Assembly (NCBI GenBank): GCA_001931905.2
Contig: MSJI02000748.1
Span: 1-64,000, forward strand
DNA: 64,000 nt
From: Cladosporium sp. IMV 00045
Lineage: Eukaryota; Ascomycota; Dothideomycetes; Cladosporiales; Cladosporiaceae
Direction of reading: 5' to 3'
Shown: positions 33,670-44,536 of the stretch, in pieces
How positions within the stretch are numbered: the stretch's first letter is position 1
How the letters are laid out: each line of letters starts with the position of its first letter
Position numbers and translations under genes: made by a program
Notes under the pieces: generated by a model
Database searches by the model: none
The model's input: only the letters and a program-made list of their open reading frames with translations
What the model was told of the DNA's origin: nothing

Positions 33670-35236
33670 TTAAAGCAAGAAAGCCAGCGCACAAAGGACA
33701 GCAGCAAGCACGCCCATTCCGTCGAAACCGCGGACAGCCACAGCCGCACCATCGAAAGACGAAGGGGAAGAAGACGACGGAGATCCTGCAGGAGAGTCAT
33801 TAGCAAGCCCAGTTTTTACACAATGTGCAGTAGACACCCTACCTGAAGCAGCAGGCCTCGTTACATTGTTCACCGTACCAGTGGCATCTAACAGCCAATG
33901 GTGATTAGCACGCACGGTCATCCATCATGGAATCAGGCAGAGCATTACCTTCATCACGAACGATGACATAGATCTCGCCAGTCTCGTCCGAGCTCATGAA
34001 CAGTCGGCCGCTGCTATCCCAGGCTAGGCCCACCGGTCTGAAGCAGGCGTCGGGACACGCAGAATTATCCTCGTTGGACACGATCGTTGTGGCTGCCGTT
34101 CGACTGTCGCTCTGATCGACTGGTTCTCCATTAGCAAACTTAACGACGTCGACTTGATACCCGATCGGTTCATCTCTGTTCCAGCTACCGTGGAAGGCGA
34201 TCCATGCTTGCGTGCCCTCGGTGTTGAACTTGATGTCGAGCGGAGCCATGTGAGCAGCAAACACAAGACGAGCGGAAACTCGCTCTCCGCAGATATCGTC
34301 GTTATTCGTAGAGTTCTGGTCGTTTGTTGCAAACTGCTGACCGGTCTCCCCATTGAAGTCAGGAATCTCATCCGTATCCCAAGCAGAGAAACAGTCGGGA
34401 TAGCCAAAGTTCTGTCCTTGGTTGGGACTCTCCGTACCATTGAGATATCCTAGGAAGTTCAGCTCTTCGGCAGGATTGTTCTGGTGGATGTCTTCGCCAG
34501 ACCGATTCAACTGATCGGCGCTGTTTTCGATGGCCCAAATACCACCAGTGGCCGGATGCTCAGCGAGTCCGACGTCATTACGAAGACCCCAGCCAAGCAG
34601 GACGCCATCATTGTTGAAGTCGAGCGGCGAGGTGCTGTCGGTGATATTGAAGGCCTTCACCTGACTGTGGCCCGATTCAATGTCGCGAGCTTCAGGATCG
34701 ATGTTCTCGAAGCTGCCGCGATTCACGACAATCATGCCAGGTGCAGACTGTGAGAGAAGCAGCGTACGGGAAGTGTGGTCGGTACCCTCCATGTTCTGTA
34801 CTAGGGTGGTTGGCTCAGAGGTGGTCCTTCGCTCACTCGCCGAGTAGTCCCAGGCGTAAAGCTTATCAGAGTCTGAAGCGTATAGAGTGTTTCCATCAGA
34901 AGAGATCTCAATGCCATGGTTGAGAGTATCGATAGCGACGAGAGTCTCCTTCGATGTCATCCTGAGACAGTCGCCACCGTCGTCCTCGAACCTCAGCACG
35001 GCTATGCCGACTTCTTGTTCAACTACGAGCAAGTTGCCTTCAGTGTCGAACTTCATGCCACGTGGGGAGGTCAGGTTGGTAGCAACAAGACGGGCAGTAT
35101 AGCCATCGGCAACAACTGGTGCTGAGTGGTTTGTGGTCAACTCCGAAGAGCAACTACCCGAGTTGGAGGTGCCATTGGATTGGGCATTGATGCCCACAGC
35201 CAGAAAGGCGAGACAAGCGAGGGAGTTTCTCAGCAT
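33670..35236 (-). CDS. Secreted, probably GPI-anchored sorbosone/glucose dehydrogenase-like protein (copy 1)
   Basis: Beta-propeller dehydrogenase of the L-sorbosone dehydrogenase family, which includes the PQQ-dependent AA12 fungal sugar oxidases. Model: exons 35236-33949, 33887-33843 and 33785-33670, introns 33888-33948 (branch TGCTAATC) and 33786-33842 (branch TGCTAATG), giving 482 residues. Signal peptide MLRNSLACLAFLAVGINAQ is at the N-terminus. Family blocks seen: PRGMKFD, LNHGIEIS, GWGLRNDVGLAEHP, GGIWAIENSAD, NPAEELNFLGY, HGSWNRDEPIGY and CFRPVGLAWD. The middle exon is only 45 nt. The last exon encodes a Ser/Pro stretch and then a hydrophobic tail MGVLAAVLCALAFLL, the layout of a GPI-anchor signal. 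Without splicing the protein would stop at 33905 and lose the tail. Cofactor and substrate are inferred from the family only. Confidence 0.87.
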
Positions 35237-36604
35237 GATGTTCTTCTCAGTAGAGTCCTTGATGAAGCTGTAGGTCGACTGCCTTACCGGAGATATCTCA
35301 GGACCTTTATCCTCCTCTCACAACACATCCAGCTTGGTGAGCATGACGAATCATACCACAGAGAGTTCCTTGGCCAGAGAGGAGGCGTCTCTCAGATCAA
35401 CACAAAGCGGGACAAAGATCCAAAGATGAAGAGTTGGAGGTGCAAAGCAGGCGCAGTCTCTTGGCGACATCGAGCTTATTCGAACCTCTGGTGAGCAGAT
35501 CCGAGCCGCTCTCGCGCGAGGAAGGAGCTGTACAGTAGCGGTATCCTGTAGCCCACAGTGGCCTTACTGCCGGTTTGCACAACCATGAAGGTGAGTCCTG
35601 TCTGTCTTGTCGTCCAGTGTTTGTACAATGTCAGTCTGAGGTCAAAGCCATCCGTATAAGTGCAGTACGAGTGATATGAAATGCGTCAAACAGCTCTCGG
35701 AGAGCTTGCCAGCTGCCTAATCGAGCTGCTACGCGGTACATCCCTTGCCGATTACTTCGTTCTATGGTCGACCTCAAGCCGCAATTGAACAGCCACCGAA
35801 GTTTCTACAACTCCAGTCATTATCCTCTTTGCTGACAACTCGAAGGCAGTAGACTGTGGGTTTGTGGCGCTTTGCTGTGTCGCTGGTGATCAAGCGTGCC
35901 GCCAGATGAAACAAACCTCAAATGCTTCCCTTCTTCGGCGTTTGTCTTCTCTTTCCGGTCAAGGAGTCGCGACCGGACTCGACCAAGGCCGGTGCGTACA
36001 TATGCTAATCAAGCAGTATCTCCGCGACGGTGTACATGTTGCGAAGAGATCCGAGCTGGCGATACCAAATACCACAATACCTTGGACAGGAGCCACGTGA
36101 GGACGTCTGGAGTTAAAGTGACACGGCAAAGCCGGCACTTTGCTCTGAAGCTGTCAAACGCGTGGAAACTCCCCCGCAGCGAAGTGGAATCAACCAAAAC
36201 GCCAGCAAATTATCAGGCCGATCGGTGGGACGTCTCCACTGCATTGTCTAGACTGGGAAGTCGACTTCTTCTTACATCATCGATACCTCTGTGTTTTGGG
36301 CGGAGCTTGTGAAGCTATCGCTCGCCGATAATTATGGGCTCAAGAGGAAAGTCCCAGCAGACGGACTTAACGGAGATCACAAAGCCCCGGCATTGAGCAG
36401 TCAAGATTGAGAGGTTTGGTAATTTTGCTGACACGCCACTAGAGGACATCATAGATTCTGGAGAAGAGAAATATATATCTGTGCTGTCAAAACGCCAGAC
36501 ATAACGGCTTCTTTCAAACACATCAACATCAAGCACCACGAACCAGCAAATCTACATCAACCAACACCAATCAACGACACAGCCACCACAACCACATCCA
36601 CATA
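35237..36604. other. Divergent intergenic region, no gene seen
   Basis: 1.37 kb between the dehydrogenase and aldo-keto reductase start codons. No recognisable coding frame or repeat. Confidence 0.5.
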
Positions 36605-37675
36605 ATGGCCGCCATCATCGACAAAGCCAAGGAAGTCCTTGGTCAAAGCAAAAATGACAAGACCTACACCATCGCAGGCGAGAAAGTCGGCAGCACCGGC
36701 TTCGGCCTGATGGGCCTGACATGGCGTCAAACCCCACCCCATCAACAACAGTCCTTCGAAGCGATGAAGACCGCTTTGGACATGGGCGCCAACTTCTGGA
36801 ACGGCGGCGAGCTGTACGGCACACCAGAGCGCAACTCCCTTCACCTGCTGCGCGAGTACTTCGAAAAGTACCCCGAAGACGCCAAGAAAGTCGTCATCTC
36901 GATCAAAGGCGGGCTTGAGAAGGGCGGTATGAAACCCGATGGACGTCCGGAGAATGTGCGCAGGAGTATCGACGAGTGCCTCACCCAGCTTGCTGGCACG
37001 AAGAAGCTGGACTTGTTCGAGTGCGCGCGTGTTGACCCGCAGACCCCAATCGAGGTCACCATTCGCACGGCGGAAGAATACGTCAAAGCCGGCAAGCTGG
37101 GCGGCATCAGCTTGAGCGAGTGCAGCGCCGACACCATTCGTCGTGCCTCGAAGGTGGCCAAAATCAGCGCCGTCGAAGTCGAGTACTCGCTCTGGGCCAC
37201 TGAGATCCAAGACAATGGTGTTCTCAAGGCATGCGGCGAGCTGGGAATTCCTATCGTGGCCTATTCCCCACTCGGCCGCGGTTTCCTGACCGGCCAGGTG
37301 AAGAGCCGCGCCGACCTTCCAGAAGACGACCACAGGAGACACTACCCTCGCTTCTCGGAGGAGAACTTCCCCAAGAACCTGAAGCTTCTTACTCAACTCG
37401 AGCGTCTGGCGAACAGCAAAGGCTGCACGCCCGGACAGGTTGGTGTTGCGTGGGTCAAGGCGCAGAGCGAACGTGATGGCAACCCTGTCATCATCCCCAT
37501 CCCCGGCGCCAGCTCTGCGGACCGCGTCAAGGAGAACACGACGGACGTCGAGCTGAGCGCTTACGACTTGAAGGAGATTGACAGCATTCTGGCCAGCTGT
37601 GAGATTCACGGAGAGAGGTACGGCGGCCCGGTAAACGCGCTCAACTTTGGTGACAGCCCGCCTGAGAACGCTTGA
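36605..37675 (+). CDS. Aldo-keto reductase, pyridoxal reductase (AKR8) type
   Basis: NADPH-dependent reductase; the AKR8 group interconverts pyridoxal and pyridoxine. A single exon encodes 356 residues, normal for the group. The TIM-barrel catalytic set is visible: FWNGGELYG with the Tyr, VVISIKGG with the Lys, and LDLFECARVD where most AKRs have a His. An Arg at that spot is usual for pyridoxal-reductase-like proteins. The cofactor end shows VAYSPLGRGFLTG and IPIPGASSADRVKENT. No targeting signal, so cytosolic. ATG 36605 follows a CA-rich leader typical of well-expressed fungal genes. Physiological substrate is inferred from the family. Confidence 0.88.
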   Translation: MAAIIDKAKEVLGQSKNDKTYTIAGEKVGSTGFGLMGLTWRQTPPHQQQSFEAMKTALDMGANFWNGGELYGTPERNSLHLLREYFEKYPEDAKKVVISIKGGLEKGGMKPDGRPENVRRSIDECLTQLAGTKKLDLFECARVDPQTPIEVTIRTAEEYVKAGKLGGISLSECSADTIRRASKVAKISAVEVEYSLWATEIQDNGVLKACGELGIPIVAYSPLGRGFLTGQVKSRADLPEDDHRRHYPRFSEENFPKNLKLLTQLERLANSKGCTPGQVGVAWVKAQSERDGNPVIIPIPGASSADRVKENTTDVELSAYDLKEIDSILASCEIHGERYGGPVNALNFGDSPPENA

Positions 37676-38769
37676 ATGTTATTGAGACCGCAGCAGTAGC
37701 AGCAGACTTGTGTGTAATATGAAGTAGGAATGGACAGACGTATACCTTCCCTTCTGGTAATCCTTCAATTATTTCATGATTCAGCAATTGATCACAAACT
37801 TGGCTTCGAGATGATCGGAGAGACGGGCGAAGCTTGGGATGGTATTGGCATTTCTTGGGGAGTAAGCGCGACAACGTTTATCATCTACCTTATCTTTTAA
37901 TCCACGCAGAAAAATCCTCTGCAGTTCGCGCAAGTACCAATTTCCCATTTCAGCTGTTCACCAGACCGGGCACATGCAGATGGGATTTCACAACGTCGAC
38001 GCATGCAAATGCGTGACAGGCAGATGAGAACAACCGATCGAGTCCGGACTCCATTCACCAGATCGAGTGACGGCCATAATTGGTCGAGGGCTCAAACGGC
38101 TTAGCATTCACGCGGCTCGTATCATCGTTCTTGATTTGAGAACTCCGGACCCACGCGAATGCCGCATCTCTGCGAGATCAGGTATGTATGAAGTGAAGTA
38201 TTCGCAGACTTGACCGTAGCCAGTGTCCTGCTCTCATATTCATCTCATGCACTTGTCAGATTAACCTTGTATGCTTATCCGGCACTTTCTCAAATTACGC
38301 AGGTACCAAATTATGCTTCTTCAAAAGAACCGTTTGCCATCGACCGTGCCCCTTTTAGCTTGCCGAGTCGCCGAGCCCGTTCAACAACACTAGCACACAT
38401 GAGACCAATCGTCTTCCAGAAAGGGCCACAAGCGCCGACCAGGGAGCCGGGAATAAACTCCAAAGTACGAGAGAGAGATTGAGCTAATCCCCCAAGAGCA
38501 TAATGGCTTCTGCCAACGGCTCTTTGAGTTGGTGAACCTTGTAACCCTAGTCCCATTCTTCCCGCGTTCTCCTTCTTGTGTCTCGTCTCGTTTGCCTGCC
38601 TTTCTTCAGATACGCCTCATATACACCCATTGGAGCATTACGGTCATTACAGAGCAGCGCCAATCCACACAGTACACACTCCTTCGACAGATCTGCGCCC
38701 CTGTCGCTCCCGGCCAGGACCACTTCCCATCTCTCAACCTTCCCACACCAGCACATACACAAAGCCACC
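37676..38769. other. Intergenic, no gene seen
   Basis: 1.1 kb. Short frames at 38210-38482 and 38529-38801 show no family resemblance; the second overlaps the C/T-rich leader of the following gene. Confidence 0.5.
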
Positions 38770-39281
38770 ATGACTTCACCCGCAATGAACGGCGATGGTA
38801 AGTCCGCCATAACATCACCACCACACAATCAACAACTCATACTGACCTCCCCACCCCAGTCGGCTGCACGCCCAGCTCCATCAGCCCGGCAACCTGGATC
38901 CCCGGCTTCAGCGACCACCGCGAAGTGTACTCGTGCGCGATCGCAGCCAACTCGACGACGATCGTAGACAAGCTGAAAGAGAACTGCTGCTCGGGCGCGG
39001 TGCAGGAATGGGCCGGCTGCTACCACTGGTGCGAGCCGAAAGACAAGGACTGGGCGCTCGAGGACTGGGCCGCCTGCGTCTCCGACCACGTCTACTTCGA
39101 CACCGACTTTGGCCAGTCGTGCAACGCCATGGGCGGGCTGGAGACCAAGTCTGCCCACTCGCAGAACCAGGAGCCCATGGCTGATGCGGGCTCTTCTGCT
39201 GCTGCCGTGACGGGTGTTAGTGCAGGCTGGAAGGTGGGCGTGCTGGTCGGTCTTGTTGGGCTTGTTCACGTGCTTGTCTAG
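38770..39281 (+). CDS. Small eight-cysteine protein with hydrophobic C-terminal tail (paralogue A)
   Basis: Function unknown. Model: exon 38770-38797, intron 38798-38859, exon 38860-39281, 149 residues. Eight cysteines follow the order C..C..CC..C-x2-C..C..C (motifs VGC, YSC, NCCSG, AGCYHWC, AAC, QSC). A Ser/Ala linker then leads to an 18-residue hydrophobic C-terminus beginning GWKVGVLVG. The start codon sits in a good context (GCCACCATGA), and the N-terminus MTSPAMNGDV is not a signal peptide, so a classical GPI anchor is not expected unless an upstream exon was missed. Gene B at 43287-43708 shares the cysteine order, an intron just after the start and the tail, so the two are paralogues about 4 kb apart. 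Confidence 0.72.
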
Positions 39282-40047
39282 GGGTGAAGAAGGCCGTTTG
39301 GGTTGCGACGTCAAATTGTACATTTCGGCGCGTGGTGAACGGGGGATGCTTTCGTTTTTCGTTTTTCTTGTCTTGATTTCCTGCATGGTATGGTGGGCCA
39401 GTCACATATATACCCCAGATACAGTTATGCTCCTGCTATTTCCTTGGGTCATAGAGGTTACAGGTAGATACTCGCGAAATACATATTTGTTACATACGCG
39501 AAACTGAGGTCTTCGAAGCCGTGTTCACGCCGGCTGAGCGTAATGAATTCACATCACTGACGCGATTGCCGCTGACACATCGCGCAAGAGGACGAGATCC
39601 GTGGTCAGCCGGTCATTCACATACCTGAGGAAACAATGTACATGCATGCACAGAAAAAGAACAGCACACCACTATATAATGAATTTTATATACACATGGT
39701 ATTTTAGCGGAATGAGAGCAAGGCACCCGGACGGTTTATTGGCTTCGCATGCCTTCCTTCACTAGATCGCCGCAGGGTTGCGTCAAGATCAGTTGACACA
39801 TCCACATCCCGCGGCATCTCACACCGCGTTCGCCCGTCCTTGCTTGCCTTGCTGCGGCCTGCCGTTGGCACTCGATAATATTATTACCTGCCTTCATATT
39901 TTACATCACCCTTTTGCGCCTCTTGAACATCATTAATAGGAGAAAGAGAAATCTCCTGCGCTCCTACACAAATTAAACCAATTCCCTGGCAAACGCCACC
40001 CAACCCACCTACTTCTGACCCAAACCAAACAAGACATTCACCGCATC
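39282..40047. other. Intergenic, no gene seen
   Basis: 766 bp with an AT-rich patch near 39670-39705. Nothing recognisable. Confidence 0.5.
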
Positions 40048-40763
40048 ATGAGCGCCTCCGACGTACGTCTCACCCAGTAAACCCAAAACCGCCCATTCGA
40101 AACAGACCAAAGACTAACTCCAATTCCTTCCAGGCCTTCACGCTCTACGCCCTCTCCACCTCCGCCTGGGGCACGCTCCAGAGCCTCCCCCTCCTAATCG
40201 CACCGCGCCTCATAGTCTCGCTGTGCAGCAGCGGCGAGCCGCGCAAAATCACCGACCTCGAAGCCTACCTGTGCCGCACGCTCGGCCTGACGCTCCTCGC
40301 CCTCGCGGCCTCGAACCTGATCTTCACCGGCGTGATTCCCATCGGGCCCCAAGCGCCGTCCAACACCTCACCCACCTCCAGCGGCAGCTCGCGCAAAGAC
40401 CGCAACAGCAGCAGCGGCGAGGAATCCTCCCCGCCCCGCAGCCGCGGCGTGAGCGCAAGCAAGAACGACATTGGCAAGGCTACAGCGACTGTCGCGGTCG
40501 CTTTCCAGGCCGTCACGGCTTTCTACCTGTACACGCAGCTGGTGGGTGGTTGGACGTTCGCTTTCAGCGCGGGGCTGGCGGGCAACGCAGCGCTGTTCTG
40601 TTTCGGCGTGTGGACGCTGCTGTTCGCGCAGGAGCCGACAAGGACGAGCAAGAGCACGGGCGCGGATAAGAGGACGAGCGGGTTCCCGTTTGGGAACAGC
40701 GAGGCGGCGAGGGAGAAGAAGAGGGAGAGTAGGGGGAAGAAGAGCATTCTTAAGTCGAGGTGA
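40048..40763 (+). CDS. Small integral membrane protein, family not recognised
   Basis: Model: exon 40048-40062 (five codons), intron 40063-40133 with branch CTAAC, exon 40134-40763, 214 residues. About three to four hydrophobic segments are visible: one near 10-35, one near 50-70 (LGLTLLALAASNLIF), and a pair near 130-175. A polar Ser-rich loop separates the two pairs, and the C-terminal 40 residues are strongly basic (ending KKSILKSR), presumably cytosolic. There is no signal peptide beyond the first helix. It converges on the Iec1-like gene with 224 bp between the stops. No function is assigned. Confidence 0.7.
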
Positions 40764-40987
40764 TTTTGTTTTGCTTTGGTATGGCATTCATTCTTTTGGA
40801 GCGGTCTTTCTGAACCGTGGGTTATGCGACGATGGGCATCATGGTTTTGGTTTTGAAATGAGGGCTTGCTCTGGTGGCCTTTCGAAAGAATAACTTCTTG
40901 TATAATTGTACATACATTGATCCAGCGGCTGCGCGCTCGCATGGAGGTTCGATTAAAAAGTCATTATTGTTCACCTCGCTCGGCGTC

Positions 40988-42517
40988 TCACTTGCCCCCG
41001 CTCAGTCCCATTAAAGCTCCAACTGCGTCTGCTTCGGCAGCTTCCTGATCGGCTTCCGTCTTCATGGGCGTGTTCTGCACGGACTCAGCTTGTTGGCGCT
41101 TTTCGTACTGCGCCATCATGCCCTCGAGGTAGTTATCGTATGGGTCGCCCTCGCCTTCGAAGCCGCCAGACGCGCCTGTGGGAGGAGGCGAGCCAGCCTC
41201 GTCGTCATCCTCCTCGTCTTCGTCGCCAGCTTCGGCGGGCGTTTGGACGTTCGACTTGTCAGCTCGCGGCTTACGAGGGCCCTTTCGTCGCCTTGCCAAC
41301 GGGTTGGGACCGTTCCAGGTCAATTTCTGAGAAGGCAGGATGTCGCGCTCCATGGCTTCTTCGACCTTGGCGTCGACTTGCTGGAGGAAGCCTTCCTGGT
41401 CTGCCCTCGAGAGCTCCGCTGCCATGACTGCTTCGAGCAGTACTTCTTTCATGGCCCATTCCTCCCGCTTCACTCGCTCCATCTCGTCGTTGTCTCGCTT
41501 CAATTGCTCCTGCTCCCTCTCCGCCCATGCGATCTGTCGCCTGAGTATGCGCATGAGATGGTCGGCTTCGACTGCGCTCTCGAACGTGGAGAAGAGAATA
41601 TCGTTGGGGTAGTGGATCATGAAGCCCGGTTGGCCTGTAATGGGGTGATGAGCGGGGACGTAGGTGATGTTGTCGTTGGGATGGGAGGGCTCTATTGCGT
41701 TGCCTTCTTCGTCGTGCGTGGGGACACCGGTCATGTCTTGTGATGAAGACTTGCCGGCACCATTTGAGAGTTTGGGCTTCTGTGACTTCGCCATGCCTGG
41801 TGGATTCAAGTAGAGGCTGCCGCGCGCGGGCTCGGGCTCGTGGACGGTGCGCATGTGCTTAGCTAATGCGTCTGAGCGTGTGAAGGACTTGTCGCATTCT
41901 GTGAGGTATGATTAGCTTTCAATGAATACTGGATCGCACAGAAGACAGGTCGCTTTACCTGGTAGCGAGCAATAGTATGGTTTCTCCTTGGTGTGGCTTC
42001 GCATGTGCGCTTTCAGAGCATATCCACTGGGGTGGTTGCTCTGCTTCCTCTGGCACTCGCCCCACTCGCAAGTGTACTTGGTCTTCTTAGGTCCTGTGGT
42101 CGCGCAGTGTACGTTCTGCACGTGGTTTACGAGCTCGTCATTGTTCTCGGCCGGTCCCCACGAGCAGTCCCTCCATTGACAGTCTGTTTGCGCGTCTTCC
42201 CGCAATGAGAATTCATCGTGGGTAGGGGAGCCGGGCGCATCGCTCCAGCCGTCTTCGGATAGTGAGATGTTATCATCTTCCTGGGCGTCTGGCTGAGAGG
42301 AGGGTGCGCGGTCGTAGCCGAGTAAGGAAGGGTTGGTCGGAGCTGTTTTGCGGCGTTTGGCGGGCGGCGCGAGATGATCTGGGTCGAGTTGTGCGATGTC
42401 TGCACTGCGTCGCGAAGATGGCTCTACAGTGCTGATGTCGTCGTTTTCATTGTCGTGTTCGTAGTCTTCAGAGGGCGGAGAGGAGAGATCAGAGCTGCCG
42501 GCCGGTGAGCTGGCCAT
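40988..42517 (-). CDS. C2H2 zinc-finger protein, Iec1-like (INO80 complex subunit)
   Basis: Probable YY1/GLI-style DNA-binding subunit associated with INO80 chromatin remodelling. Model: exons 42517-41959 and 41898-40988, intron 41899-41958, 489 residues. Three fingers lie at about 112-205: CQWRDCSW..H..H, CEWGECQRKQ..H..H and CSLPECDKSF..H..H; the third is completed only by splicing. Wide spacing between the paired cysteines and residues such as SGYALKAHMRSHTKEKPYYC are typical of GLI/YY1 fingers. The N-terminus is acidic and Ser-rich. The C-terminal half contains a long charged helix (about 300-370) and ends MGLSGGK. Assignment to Iec1 is from overall layout and recall of the family, so moderately certain. 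Confidence 0.78.
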
Positions 42518-43286
42518 GTTGGTGACGGAGATGTGATCAATTTTGGTATGTGTATTTGATGGGTTGGATGTTGTAGTGTAATGTCGGTGATCGAGATGGG
42601 CTAGGTGGAGTGTATTGGTTGAGATAACACGATCGTGAGGTCTGTCGCATCACGGAGAGATAGACCCGCGACGCTGTTGCCCTTTACCGAGCACGTGCCG
42701 CATGGCCAGCTTAAACTTGAGAGCGAAACAGTCGTCTTCCCTCTCTCCTCCACCACACTTCGACCATATACATGGCCCAACACGGGAGTGCCAGGCGTTT
42801 CCATGTAAGGTCGCCTGGCTCATATCGCTCATGGTAAGCATACTTCTTGTTCCCTATTCCTGCACGACATCCTCCACCGTGATGACTCTAGAGAATTCTG
42901 CAATGCTGACGGTTCTACATTGGTTTTCTCGGAAGCCGATTGTAAAGCCGAATGCGGATTATTCCAAAACTACACTTGATCTGACCCCTCCTTCGCATTT
43001 CAATGCACTACAATATCGTAACCTCGTTGCTGCTGTTAGGTCACACGCTAACGCCGGCGCAGATATCTTGACTCATGCATGTGCTTGCACTGGGCAGACA
43101 TCATCTAGGGCTCCTGTGTTGTCAAAAAAAGCATCGGCAAGAAATCTGTGGTCATTTGCGATCCAGCCTCGCGCCTATGCGACAGAGGCAGCTCCGTTAT
43201 CGTGAATTTGTTTGAAACGCGTTGGAATTCCTCGAACATAAAGGCCAAAAATTCAGAGATAACGTTCTCTCCCGTCAAATAACTCC
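42518..43286. other. Intergenic, no gene seen
   Basis: 769 bp. The frame at 42702-43205 plus has no family resemblance and no supporting context. Confidence 0.5.
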
Positions 43287-43708
43287 TCAAACCACCAAAT
43301 GCACAGCTCCCAGCAATCCCACCAACACCGCCACCTTCCAATTTCCTGATGCCGTGCTGCCTGCTGAACTGGCCAGATCGTTGCAGGAAACTATGTTGCC
43401 TCCGGTGTTGTTGAAGACGTTTTTCCTCGTGCAGGTGTTGAACTCATCCATATCCTCCGCGTCACAGAAGTGAAAGCAAGAGTTCCAGACATTAATGGGG
43501 CCTGAGCAGCAGCTGCTCATGTTCGTGAGGCCCGGATACGTCTGCTGTGGGAAGCTGATGCCGCATCTCAACTGGTCGGATGACTCGAAGCCTGGGACCT
43601 GTGCACCGGCGGGTGCGGAATTGGAGTCACATCTAGGTACTGTGGGAAACGTGAGTTGAGGTTTTAGCAAGATGGTGAATCGACGCCCGTACCTGAGCTG
43701 TTTGACAT
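43287..43708 (-). CDS. Small eight-cysteine protein with hydrophobic C-terminal tail (paralogue B)
   Basis: Function unknown. Model: exon 43708-43693 (16 nt), intron 43640-43692, exon 43639-43287, 122 residues. Begins MSNSSVPRC with no signal peptide. Cysteines follow the same order as paralogue A: PRC, RCG, SCCSG, SCFHFC, TCTR, SCND. It ends in a hydrophobic tail NWKVAVLVGLLGAVHLVV directly at the C-terminus. Three NxS/T sites lie before and within the cysteine region. Both paralogues have a phase-1 intron very close to the start. They lie on opposite strands with two genes between them, so this is an old duplication rather than a fresh tandem copy. Confidence 0.7.
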
Positions 43709-44536
43709 GTTCAAGGGCAGGTATGTGGGCTAGGTAGGTGGGTGTCAAGTAGCAGTACAAATGATCCAAGTGGTGTCGAGAAAAGGGAAAGCGTCAACTT
43801 GAGGTAGATGCTCTCCATCCAAGGTCTTGGAAAAGTCGGCACGCTATATACCAGACGTTCCCTGCAGTTCAAACCACCGATGATGTACCTTTGCTCCTGC
43901 CGTGGGCGGTGCCCGTTCGCAAGTTGTAGCCAAGCACTAGCTGAGGCCTAGCAGGTCATGTTTTCGTGCTAACAATCCTGAAGGATTGTCAGATGGGCGC
44001 CATGTCCTTGGATGGAATACGAAGAGTTGCAGAGGGATCGATGTCATGAAAATCGAGGCAACTGTGGCGTTAACTCGTTTCACAAATGCAACTTCGCTAA
44101 AGATCAGCCACTGTCTATTTGCGAAGAAAAAAGGTCACTCGATATGTAGTTGTTCGATCTGCGCCTCCAATACAGCTGGTGAACTGATCGCTGATAAGGC
44201 TGGGCAGCGAGGATGCTTTACGAGGGATGTCAAGGTGGCTCGTATACAAGATGAGCAAATCAAGAATTGAGAACAATCACTTCTCACTATAACGCCAATT
44301 AGCAGTAGAGAAATATGGCTGCAAAGGTCCATGTAGTGGTTTTCCTCGAAATGTAGGACTGGCCACCGAAAGTAAAGCCTCAGGCTCTCCGCCGCGTGCT
44401 TGCCTTGTTGGCAACTTCAAACCCACCTGCCCGGCAGTTGGAGGGCTTGTCTACAACATCACAACTTTGGTCGCGCCACTGTCAATTATTTGTCATTTGT
44501 TTGCTTACCCGACTAATCCAAATTAACGCAGACACA
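43709..44536. other. Divergent intergenic region, no gene seen
   Basis: 828 bp between outward-facing start codons. No recognisable frame or repeat. Confidence 0.5.

Larger units (their letters stand above)
25643..34673. repeat. Duplicated segment, copy 1 (partner 55253-64000)
   Basis: Same order and orientation as 55253-64000. Anchor pairs: 25643/55253, 28583/58211, 30101/59766, 30901/60176, 31143/60502, 34673/64000. The offset changes show a net excess of about 390 bp in this copy between 30101 and 30901. The partner continues to the window edge, so the right limit is unknown. Confidence 0.95.

Noticed and set aside
36557..37609. 350-codon minus-strand frame opposite the aldo-keto reductase
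   Set aside because: Antisense shadow of a clearly conserved gene with strong codon bias.
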